Origin: Halocynthiibacter sp. SDUM655004
Lineage (GTDB): Bacteria > Pseudomonadota > Alphaproteobacteria > Rhodobacterales > Rhodobacteraceae
Direction: 5' to 3'
Length of the DNA: 64,000 bases
Assembly (NCBI RefSeq): GCF_026015885.1
Contig: NZ_JAPDUG010000004.1
Span: 62,001 to 126,000 of the forward strand
Shown here piece after piece: positions 55,665 through 62,865 of this stretch (the first letter of the stretch is position 1; each line of letters starts with the position of its first letter). A model generated the notes under the pieces. It saw only the letters and a program-made list of their open reading frames with translations. It had not been told where the DNA came from and searched no databases. A program made the translations under genes and the position numbers.

Positions 55665-56236
55665 CTGTTCTGGCCGTGATACTCTGGGTTTGGTTGCATC
55701 TGCGTGCCGGAGGCGACGCGGTTTGTCATGTTGAAAAACGCGGCGACATTCACAATATCCCAGATATCGGCATCAGAGAAACCAGAGCCACGAAGTAACT
55801 CGCGGTCTGCCTCTTCTATGTCCGAGCTGGATTTCGTCAATTTCACGGAAAAATTGAGCATGTGCCTTTGTTTGTCTGTGAGTGGTGCCACTTTATAGTT
55901 CATGACAAGCATTTCACCAAGAGTGGGATCACCCGACAGTGCACGGACTGCTTGACCATGCGCAACAAGGCAATAAAAGCAACGGTTCTGGGCAGACACA
56001 ACAACGGCGATCATCTCACGCTCAAGCTTGCTCAGATTGCTACCAGCCAGCATGAGTTCGTTGTAAAGGCCGGTAAATGCGTTGAGCTTCTCGATGCTAA
56101 AGGCATGGGCCTTTAATACGTTCGGTACAAAGCCAAGTTTCTCTGTGCAGATGTCAAAATACCTTTGGGTCTCCGCTGGAAGCGGATCCATCGGAGGTAG
56201 GTTCAACGCAGTTGGAGATTCTAGGGCTGTGCTCAA
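55661..56236 (-). CDS. AhpD-like peroxidase-related protein
   Basis: A 191-residue carboxymuconolactone decarboxylase/AhpD-type protein. The redox motif CFYCLVAHG (CxxC-x3-H) is intact, and RYFDICTEKLGFVPNVLKAHAFS is the N-terminal signature of the peroxidase-related (uncharacterised) subfamily. It probably uses the cysteine pair to reduce peroxides or serves as a thiol-disulfide partner. It overlaps neighbours by four bases on both sides, making it strictly co-translated with the GNAT and OmpA-like genes. Confidence 0.9.
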   Translation of the reverse strand: MSTALESPTALNLPPMDPLPAETQRYFDICTEKLGFVPNVLKAHAFSIEKLNAFTGLYNELMLAGSNLSKLEREMIAVVVSAQNRCFYCLVAHGQAVRALSGDPTLGEMLVMNYKVAPLTDKQRHMLNFSVKLTKSSSDIEEADRELLRGSGFSDADIWDIVNVAAFFNMTNRVASGTQMQPNPEYHGQNR

Positions 56237-56961
56237 TCGATCCTGCTGTTTTTTTGTTTAATCCTATAGTGATAGTGTCCCACAGGTTTCATATTCAGGA
56301 AAGTGTATAGTTTATTTGCAGCAGTATTTGCGTGCGTAACAACAACAGATAGTTGTTCTGCCCCATGATCTTGCGACCAGTTGGCAGCAGCATACATCAT
56401 ATTGACGGCAACTCCTTGCCGACGGGCGCGTGAAGACACCTCAAGTGCGTGTAACATAGCGATTTTTTCGTGCAATCCGACAAAAGCAGCCCCCGCAGCC
56501 CTGCCTTTTGCGCGCCCAAGGAGAGTTGTTTTGGCAGTTTGAGCGCGGTGCATAACGTTGAGCCGTCCTTCGGTAATGCCACCTGCTGCCCAAATCTCCT
56601 CCATGATGGCGAGTGGTGGAAATACCTCGAAGCATGCAAGCGGCTCAAGCTCACGGATAAGCGTCGCGACAGGCGCCGAAAGAATGTGTACCGGATCGAC
56701 AATATCGTAGCCGCGTTCGTTCAGCTTGGCGTCGAGTTCGTTATCCTCCTCGCGGATCATGAAGAGTGGCCTTTGGTTCAGGGCAATCATCCCTGTCTCG
56801 GCGTCTTGGATATCCGCAGCGGAAAGCGATGTGTTCAGAGTTGCGCAACACACGCGCTTGCTATCGCTGCCGCCTCCGTTACGAAGCAGAAAGCCGCCGC
56901 GCTCGATAATGTTTAGTGGGGGCCATGTGGCATCAATCGTGTCGAAATAGGCCTTGCTCAT
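56233..56961 (-). CDS. GNAT-family N-acetyltransferase
   Basis: A 242-residue protein whose C-terminal half is a GNAT domain. The acetyl-CoA binding motif appears as LEVSSRARRQGVAVNMMYAAANWSQDHGAEQLSVVVTHANTAANKLYTFLNM, with the R-x-x-G-x-A loop. The N-terminal half (IERGGFLLRNGGGSDSKRVCCATL) is the partner domain seen in some two-domain acetyltransferases. Substrate is unknown. It is the second gene of the four-gene operon with ATGA overlaps both sides. Confidence 0.88.
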   Translation of the reverse strand: MSKAYFDTIDATWPPLNIIERGGFLLRNGGGSDSKRVCCATLNTSLSAADIQDAETGMIALNQRPLFMIREEDNELDAKLNERGYDIVDPVHILSAPVATLIRELEPLACFEVFPPLAIMEEIWAAGGITEGRLNVMHRAQTAKTTLLGRAKGRAAGAAFVGLHEKIAMLHALEVSSRARRQGVAVNMMYAAANWSQDHGAEQLSVVVTHANTAANKLYTFLNMKPVGHYHYRIKQKNSRID

Positions 56962-57683
56962 GAATCTGCAAACAGCCGTTCAAGTTCGGCGAAACCCTCT
57001 GAGAGCATATCGGAATTTTCCCCACGAAGAACGATATTGGCGCCGTAAAGCCCATTCTCCTGAAACGGGTAAGAGCCAATTGAAAGCTCCGGAAACCGAG
57101 CGGCGAATTTGCCCAAGGGGCCGGCGATATCGCCCTCGCCCCGCTCAATACGCAAGGATTTACTATGCAGCGGCGCGCCAGCCGAAAGTTGCGGCAATAC
57201 CGCCTCGACCATTGCTTGAAAGACGCTCGGCACCCCGGCCATCACATGGGTATTCTGAACGGTAAATCCCGGCGCGACAGAGACCGGATTGTCGATCAAA
57301 GTAGCGTGTTCTGGTATGCGCGCCATGCGTTGCCGCGCAGCGTTAAACTCTTTGTTGGTGCGCTCGTAATGCGCCGCAAGAAGAGCGTAGGCATCCTCGC
57401 GAATGTCGATGCTTTGGCCGAATGCTTCCGCTATACAGTCAGCAGTAATATCATCATGGGTCGGGCCGATGCCGCCTGATGTAAACAGGTGATCATAGCT
57501 TTGGGAGAGGGATTTAACGGCGGAAACGATGCTGCTTCTGTCGTCGCTCACAATCCGAACTTCACGCAGATTGATGCCATGTTTGGTAAGCGCACCAGCC
57601 AGAAAGTGCATATTGGCGTCTCGTGTGCGTCCAGATAGGATTTCGTCGCCAATTACCAGCATCGCAGCGGTCGGGTTTGCCAT
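56958..57683 (-). CDS. CinA-like molybdopterin-binding domain protein
   Basis: A 241-residue protein of the CinA/MoaB-type fold without the C-terminal nicotinamide-mononucleotide deamidase domain. AAMLVIGDEILSGRTRDANMHFLAGAL is the N-terminal signature and FTSGGIGPTHDDITADCIAEAFG is the substrate-binding loop. AAGGAG lies six bases before the ATG at 57683; a longer frame runs into the oppositely oriented sfsA promoter and is not credible. It heads the operon to GNAT, AhpD-like and OmpA-like genes. Confidence 0.9.
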   Translation of the reverse strand: MANPTAAMLVIGDEILSGRTRDANMHFLAGALTKHGINLREVRIVSDDRSSIVSAVKSLSQSYDHLFTSGGIGPTHDDITADCIAEAFGQSIDIREDAYALLAAHYERTNKEFNAARQRMARIPEHATLIDNPVSVAPGFTVQNTHVMAGVPSVFQAMVEAVLPQLSAGAPLHSKSLRIERGEGDIAGPLGKFAARFPELSIGSYPFQENGLYGANIVLRGENSDMLSEGFAELERLFADS

Positions 57684-57728
57684 CTTCTGCTCCTTGATCG
57701 AGATACGTGCATTGTATAGGTCTGCGCT

Positions 57729-58427
57729 ATGAAATTTGACAGCCCCCTTGTACCTGCAACGCTCATCCGACGATATAAACGATTTCTCGCAGATATCCGA
57801 CTTGAAGACGGCCAAGAGGTTGTGGCGCATTGCCCAAACCCAGGCTCGATGATAGGGCTTGCCCAAGAGGGCGCGCGCATCTGGGTCGAACCAAATGAAG
57901 ATCCGAAAAAGAAGCTTAAATTCGGCTGGCGTTTGGTGGAGCACGGGCCGGATCATTTTACAGGAATCGATACCGGTCGCGCCAATCGCATTGTTGCCGA
58001 AGCCCTCGACGACAAGAAAATTGAGGCGCTGTCACATTATGAAACGGTTAAACCTGAAGTTAAGTACGGCGAGGGATCGCGCGTTGATTTCCTACTCTCA
58101 ACACAAGAGCAACGTTGTTATTTAGAGGTCAAGTCGGCCACCCTGTGCCGTGAGCCAGGTTTCGTTGAATTTCCCGATAGTGTGACGGCGCGCGGGGCGA
58201 AGCACCTTGCCGAATTACGCAGTATGGTCGAGAACGGAGATCGGGCGGTCATGCTATTTCTTGTTCAAGACACCTTGGCGAAAAGCGTAAATGTCGCGCG
58301 TGATATTGATCCGACCTATGCAAACGCCTTCGAACACGCTCGTGCGCGTGGCGTTGAAATGATGGCCTATCGTGCCAATATCACACCGGATTGTATTACG
58401 CTTGGGCACGAGTTGCCCGTAGGATAA
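57729..58427 (+). CDS. sfsA: DNA/RNA nuclease SfsA
   Basis: A 232-residue SfsA-family protein. KFDSPLVPATLIRRYKRFLADIRL and VVAHCPNPGSMIGL are the N-terminal OB-like signature. The PD-(D/E)XK-like core SRVDFLLSTQEQRCYLEVKSATL carries the catalytic residues. Early work in E. coli linked it to sugar fermentation, later work to nucleic acid cleavage. It is divergent from the CinA-like operon with 45 bases between starts, and ends at a probable terminator. Confidence 0.93.
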   Translation: MKFDSPLVPATLIRRYKRFLADIRLEDGQEVVAHCPNPGSMIGLAQEGARIWVEPNEDPKKKLKFGWRLVEHGPDHFTGIDTGRANRIVAEALDDKKIEALSHYETVKPEVKYGEGSRVDFLLSTQEQRCYLEVKSATLCREPGFVEFPDSVTARGAKHLAELRSMVENGDRAVMLFLVQDTLAKSVNVARDIDPTYANAFEHARARGVEMMAYRANITPDCITLGHELPVG

Positions 58428-58435
58428 AGAATTGC

Positions 58436-58458
58436 GGGTCATACCTCTGGCCCTTTTT
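58436..58458 (+). terminator. Probable terminator of sfsA
   Basis: GGGTC-ATACCTCT-GGCCC (one T-G pair) followed by TTTTT, nine bases past the sfsA stop. Confidence 0.6.
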
Positions 58459-58504
58459 GTGCGCCTCGCTTATTTAGAGGCAGAATTATGAACGGAGAAC
58501 CGGT

Positions 58505-59317
58505 TTGGACGAGACACGCGGTCGCCTGACAAAAGATGGAATTCGGATTTACGAGGACGCAGATTTTGCGGGCATGCATAAGGCTGGCCGGTTGGCTGCG
58601 GAAATCCTCGATGAGATCGCCGAACATGTCGTTCCGGGCGTTACAACAGGTGCGCTTGATGAGCTGATCACTGATCGCATTGATCAGGCAGAAGCGAAAT
58701 CCGCCACCATTGGGTACAAGGGCTATAAGCACGCAAGTTGTATCTCGGTGAACCATGTTGTGTGCCACGGCATCCCTGGCGAGAAGGTCATCAAAGATGG
58801 CGATATTCTCAACATTGATGTCACGGTTATCGTTGATGGGTGGTTCGGCGATACAAGCCGGATGTATGTCGCGGGCAAAAGGTCCAAGAAAGCCGAGCGC
58901 CTGATTCAGGTCACGCATGATGCGTTGATGGCTGGAATCGACGCTGTGAAGCCGGGTAATACATTTGGCGATATCGGCGCAGCAATCCAGCGGTATGCCG
59001 AAGGGCATCGAATGTCGGTTGTCCGCGACTTTTGTGGGCATGGCCTCGGGCGCGTTTTCCACGCGCCGCCCAACGTTTTGCACTACGGCAAGCCAGGAAC
59101 GGGCGCGGTTCTCGAGGAAGGCATGTTCTTTACAATCGAGCCGATGATCAATCTCGGAAGACCGGAAACCAAAGTTCTTGCGGATGACTGGACAGCCGTA
59201 ACACGCGATAAATCTCTCTCTGCCCAGTTCGAACACTCGGTTGGCGTTACTTCTGACGGCGTGGAGATTTTCACGCTTTCTCCCAGTGGTCGTTTCCATC
59301 CAACTTGGGCTGAGTAG
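58505..59317 (+). CDS. map: Methionine aminopeptidase, type I
   Basis: A 270-residue metalloprotease that removes initiator methionine. The metal ligands are visible in VDGWFGDTSRMYVAG (first Asp pair), in DFCGHGLGRVFH and in the terminal MFFTIEPMI and FEHSVGVT segments. The start is TTG 58505, with GGAG seven bases upstream. An ATG at 58488 with its own GAGG site opens a 13-codon ORF in another frame that overlaps this start, so initiation may be modulated. It is an essential gene in most bacteria. Confidence 0.94.
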   Translation: MDETRGRLTKDGIRIYEDADFAGMHKAGRLAAEILDEIAEHVVPGVTTGALDELITDRIDQAEAKSATIGYKGYKHASCISVNHVVCHGIPGEKVIKDGDILNIDVTVIVDGWFGDTSRMYVAGKRSKKAERLIQVTHDALMAGIDAVKPGNTFGDIGAAIQRYAEGHRMSVVRDFCGHGLGRVFHAPPNVLHYGKPGTGAVLEEGMFFTIEPMINLGRPETKVLADDWTAVTRDKSLSAQFEHSVGVTSDGVEIFTLSPSGRFHPTWAE

Positions 59318-59436
59318 TCGACACTGTAGCACTTAATTTTTGACCATTTGTTCCAGTTGCGAATGATTTGCAATTGGTGGTCTTGGTGTTAAACACGGGT
59401 TGCTTTTACATCCAAGTTAGAAAAGGACGCCGCGCG

Positions 59437-60489
59437 ATGATAAGAATATTGAAGTCGGCCACCTTCGCCTTTGCGGTTTCTGCCCTGTCGCTTTCAAGCG
59501 CCGCAGCGCAGGAAGTTACTCTGCGTTTTCAGCACTTTGTGTCACCAAAGTCAGCAAATCCAACCTATTTCATGCAGCCATGGGCGGACAAAATCGAGCG
59601 CGATTCCGGCGGTCGGATCAAAGTCGAGCTTTACCCGTTCATGCAACTCGGTGGCAAAGCACCGAGTCAGTACGATCTGATTAAAGACGGCGTGGTTGAT
59701 GGTGGTTGGGTTATTCCTGGTTATCAGCCGGGGCGTTTTCCAGAAGCTGAAGCCATGGAGATGCCCTTCATGGTCCCTAAAAACGGTGAAGAGGCGAGTA
59801 AAGCCGCTTGGATTTTCACTCAAAAGCACCTGATGGATGATTTTGCGGATGTCCATTTGATTACCGCACATATGCACGGCCCAGGCATCGTGCATAAAAA
59901 AGGCGCGCCGATTTCAACGATCGAAGATTTTTCGGGTGTTAAGCTTCGTGGCCCATCGCGCGCAGCTACTCTCTTGTTGAAAAAGCTCGGCGCTGAACCG
60001 ATTGGCATGGCGGTCCCCGCTTTTCCGGAAGCCCTGTCTAAAGGTGTGGTCGATGGTGGCGTAATCACTTGGGAAATGTCGCCTTCTCTTAAGCTTGACG
60101 AACTCACAGACAGCCACACAGATGTTTATGGTTCGAAGTCACTTTATAATCTCTATTTCATCTGGGCGATGAACAAAGATGTTTACGCTGGGCTTCCTGA
60201 TGACTTGAAAGCCGTTATTGATGCGAACTCCGGTTTCGCCGCCGCTGCTCTTGCAGGGCGCGCGCACGACACGGGCGATCTTGAAGGGCGCGAACTGATG
60301 GCAGAAGCTGGCAACGACATCGCGCAGTTAAGTGAAGACGAAACCAACAAGATTAAGGCGCTGGGCGACGAAGTGATCAATGAGTGGATCGAAGAAGTCA
60401 CAGGCAAGGGACTGGATGGCGCGGCATTGATTTCAGATGCGCGGGCTGCGGTTCAAGTGACCGAGGGAACAGCTGCACCCATTAAGTAG
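59437..60489 (+). CDS. TRAP transporter substrate-binding protein (DctP type)
   Basis: A 350-residue periplasmic binding protein. Signal peptide MIRILKSATFAFAVSALSLSSAAA, then VTLRFQHFVSPKSANPTYFMQPWADKIERDSGGRI, a DctP signature; the ligand arginine is in KLRGPSRA. It should bind an organic acid for a TRAP transporter, but no DctQ/DctM permease genes are next to it. AAAGGA lies nine bases before the ATG at 59437; the longer frame lacks a site. It ends at a bidirectional hairpin. Confidence 0.92.
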   Translation: MIRILKSATFAFAVSALSLSSAAAQEVTLRFQHFVSPKSANPTYFMQPWADKIERDSGGRIKVELYPFMQLGGKAPSQYDLIKDGVVDGGWVIPGYQPGRFPEAEAMEMPFMVPKNGEEASKAAWIFTQKHLMDDFADVHLITAHMHGPGIVHKKGAPISTIEDFSGVKLRGPSRAATLLLKKLGAEPIGMAVPAFPEALSKGVVDGGVITWEMSPSLKLDELTDSHTDVYGSKSLYNLYFIWAMNKDVYAGLPDDLKAVIDANSGFAAAALAGRAHDTGDLEGRELMAEAGNDIAQLSEDETNKIKALGDEVINEWIEEVTGKGLDGAALISDARAAVQVTEGTAAPIK

Positions 60490-60498
60490 CCTATGTAC

Positions 60499-60524
60499 AT
60501 CGGGCCGATCTTTCTCGGCCCGAT
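60499..60524. terminator. Bidirectional terminator between TRAP binding protein and rsmD
   Basis: ATCGGGCCGA (60499-60508) and TCGGCCCGAT (60515-60524), a perfect 10-bp stem in the 42-base gap between convergent genes. The T-tract is poor on both strands. Confidence 0.65.
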
Positions 60525-60531
60525 TGCGCAG

Positions 60532-61092
60532 CTAGCCTCCGTAGCGAAGGAACGTGATGTGCGTTCCTCCGTATTTCCGCGTGTCGATCCGCTGAAACCC
60601 GTTTGGCGCAAGCACAGGTTTGCTTTCTTCCCAAACGATGAGCGCATCTTCTGCAAGCCATCCTTTAGCGGCGGCGGAGACAAGGGCCGCGCCACCCAAG
60701 TCTTGGCCATAGGGCGGATCAAGAAAAACAAGCGAACAGGGCTCTTGAGCTTCGGGAAGGGAACTCGCCTCACACTTAAGCACACGCGTTTGATCCTGCC
60801 GTCGGGCCAGACGAATATTTTCGCGAAGGAGTTTCTGAGAGACCCGACCATTGTCGACAAAACTGGCGAAGCGTGCGCCACGACTTAGCGCTTCGAGCCC
60901 CAGAGCACCGGTGCCTGCAAAAAGGTCCAAGACGTTTGCATTTTCAATCGGACGCTCGAAAGCACCACCATTAAGCACGTTAAACAGACTTTCCCTTACT
61001 CGATCCGAGGTTGGGCGCAGCCGAGCTTCAATGTCGCCACCGCCGACATCGACAAGTTTTAGGCCTCTATTTGCCCCCGCAATGATCCTCAT
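60532..61092 (-). CDS. rsmD: 16S rRNA (guanine(966)-N(2))-methyltransferase
   Basis: A 186-residue SAM-dependent methyltransferase. RIIAGANRGLKLVDVGG and RPTSDRVRESLFNVL are the RsmD N-terminal signature, VLDLFAGTGALGLEALSRGA binds SAM, and VFLDPPYGQDLG holds the catalytic DPPY. It modifies helix 31 of 16S rRNA. It overlaps the upstream FAD reductase by four bases. Confidence 0.94.
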   Translation of the reverse strand: MRIIAGANRGLKLVDVGGGDIEARLRPTSDRVRESLFNVLNGGAFERPIENANVLDLFAGTGALGLEALSRGARFASFVDNGRVSQKLLRENIRLARRQDQTRVLKCEASSLPEAQEPCSLVFLDPPYGQDLGGAALVSAAAKGWLAEDALIVWEESKPVLAPNGFQRIDTRKYGGTHITFLRYGG

Positions 61093-62297
61093 TTCAGCAA
61101 TGCCTTTAGATTGCTGTCCGGGTTTTGAATGGTTTCAACGGGCGCTGACTTTCCAGCTTCGATGAGGCGTTTGCCGATCATATAGGCTCTAGGTTCGTTC
61201 ATCGCATCGACAGCAAGGAGCTTGTTTCCACAAAAATACCAGTGGCTTACGGCGTTTGGAGTACTGCCTGGGCGCACGACCACTTGATCATATCCAACAT
61301 TGAGGCCCGCGATTTGCAGCTTAATGTCGTATTGATCGCTCCAAAACCAGACTTTTGGAACATACTGCTCGTTTTTGCCCAGCATATTCCGAGCAACGGT
61401 CTCGGCTTGGTCAATTGCGTTCGGCACACTCTCAAGGCGAATACGTCCGCCCAAATGAGGAAATGATGCGCAGTCTCCGGCGGCCCAAATCATCGGGTCA
61501 CTCGTTTGTCCGAAACTGTCGGTTCTAATACCGTTCTCAATCTCGAGCCCCGCTAATGCGGCGATTGCCGTATTCGGCTCAATTCCGATACCGACAATGA
61601 CGAAATCGAATTCTTGGCGTGTTCCATCGCTGAATTCCGCGCCTGATACGACATCGTCGCCAAGTAATGCTTTTAGCCCAAGGCCCTCTCGTATTTCGAC
61701 GCCGTGATCGGTGTGAAGCGCGCGAAAATAATCGGCTGTTTCGGGGGCCGCTACGCGCCCAAGAATGCGATCGGCCATTTCAACGAGCGTAACGTCTACA
61801 CCTTTTTTGCGCGCCACAGCTGCAGCTTCTAACCCGATGTAGCCACCGCCGACGACCAAGAGGCGTTTGCCGGGTTGAAAAAATTCTGACATCGCGTCGG
61901 CATCTGCGAGGCTGCGTACCGTAAATACGTTCTGAAGGTTCCCTCCGATCGACGGCGGAAGTTGGCGCGGTGTGGCGCCTGTGGTTATGGCGAGTTTGTC
62001 ATAGCTTATCGCCTCGTCGCCGACGGTGACGATCTTGGATTGTGGATCAATTGCACTCACGCTTTCGCCCAACACAAGGCGAATATTCTGATCGTGATAG
62101 AAAGACTCGGGTCGCAAGAAAAGGCGCTCTTGGCTCAACTCGCCCAACATGTATCCCTTGGAGAGCGGTGGCCTTTGATACGGAGGAACAGGCTCTTCAC
62201 CGATCAAAGTGATCTCGCCTTCAAATCCGGAATTTCGCAATTCGGCTACCAATGATGCGCCAGCTTGTCCTGCTCCGATCACAACAAAATGCGCCAT
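61089..62297 (-). CDS. FAD-dependent ferredoxin-reductase-like oxidoreductase
   Basis: A 402-residue flavoprotein of the rubredoxin/putidaredoxin reductase (BphA4-like) group. The FAD fold is FVVIGAGQAGASLVAELRNSGFEG and the NADH fold is RLLVVGGGYIGLEAAAVARKKG; IWAAGDCASFPH marks the C-terminal FAD site. It probably passes electrons from NADH to a ferredoxin or rubredoxin; no partner ferredoxin or monooxygenase is nearby. It is divergent from the peroxiredoxin with 82 bases between starts. Confidence 0.9.
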   Translation of the reverse strand: MAHFVVIGAGQAGASLVAELRNSGFEGEITLIGEEPVPPYQRPPLSKGYMLGELSQERLFLRPESFYHDQNIRLVLGESVSAIDPQSKIVTVGDEAISYDKLAITTGATPRQLPPSIGGNLQNVFTVRSLADADAMSEFFQPGKRLLVVGGGYIGLEAAAVARKKGVDVTLVEMADRILGRVAAPETADYFRALHTDHGVEIREGLGLKALLGDDVVSGAEFSDGTRQEFDFVIVGIGIEPNTAIAALAGLEIENGIRTDSFGQTSDPMIWAAGDCASFPHLGGRIRLESVPNAIDQAETVARNMLGKNEQYVPKVWFWSDQYDIKLQIAGLNVGYDQVVVRPGSTPNAVSHWYFCGNKLLAVDAMNEPRAYMIGKRLIEAGKSAPVETIQNPDSNLKALLK

Positions 62298-62379
62298 TGT
62301 TCATACCCTTTTGCATTGAAATTCAAGCTGCAGAGTATAGGTGGGAACTGTGAGTTGCAAATACAGTTGGAGACGCGAA

Positions 62380-62865
62380 ATGAAACTCGAAGTCGGGACA
62401 AAAATCCCAGTAGAAACATTCCCAATTTTGAAGGACGGAGCACCAGACTCAGTCGATCTAAAAGACAAATTGCAAGGACGTAAGGTTGTTATTTTCGGCC
62501 TTCCTGGTGCGTTCACAGGCACATGCTCCACCAAACATTTGCCAAGCTTTATTGAGGCCAAAGACGATTTCGCGGCCAAAGGTGTGGATGAAATCATTTG
62601 CGTCGCGGTCAATGACGTATTCGTAATGGATGTTTGGGCAGAGCAAACGAGCGCTAAGGACGCTGGGATCACGATGTTGCCAGACCCCGAAAGCAAATTC
62701 ACAAGCGCAATCGGTATGGATTTTGACGTACCAGAGCTTGGATTTGTTAAGCGTTCAAACCGCTACGCAATGCTTGTAGAAGATGGTGTTGTAACTGCGT
62801 TGCAGGTTGACGAAGCTGGCCAATGTGACCTGTCGACAGGCAACAGTTTCCTAGCGGCGATTTAA
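62380..62865 (+). CDS. Peroxiredoxin, Prx5 type
   Basis: A 161-residue thiol peroxidase. The peroxidatic cysteine is in PGAFTGTCST, keeping the PxxxTxxC pattern, though glycine replaces the usual second proline. Family segments VEVGTKIP-like start, FVKRSNRYAMLVEDGVV and a C-terminal GNSFLAAI follow. A Cys in AGQCDLS could act as the resolving cysteine. It reduces peroxides with glutaredoxin or thioredoxin. GGAG lies eight bases before the ATG at 62380. It overlaps the convergent DUF482 gene by four bases. Confidence 0.92.
   Translation: MKLEVGTKIPVETFPILKDGAPDSVDLKDKLQGRKVVIFGLPGAFTGTCSTKHLPSFIEAKDDFAAKGVDEIICVAVNDVFVMDVWAEQTSAKDAGITMLPDPESKFTSAIGMDFDVPELGFVKRSNRYAMLVEDGVVTALQVDEAGQCDLSTGNSFLAAI

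Noticed and set aside
57684-57956. Extended N-terminus of the CinA-like protein
   Set aside because: The extension overlaps the sfsA start on the other strand, lacks family similarity, and a strong ribosome site marks 57683.
58439-59332. A 297-codon minus-strand frame opposite map
   Set aside because: Shadow frame of map; no signal peptide, motif or ribosome site.
62380-62865. Gly in place of Pro in the peroxiredoxin active-site loop as a sign of lost activity
   Set aside because: The essential PxxxTxxC pattern is intact, and other Prx5-group proteins vary at that position.
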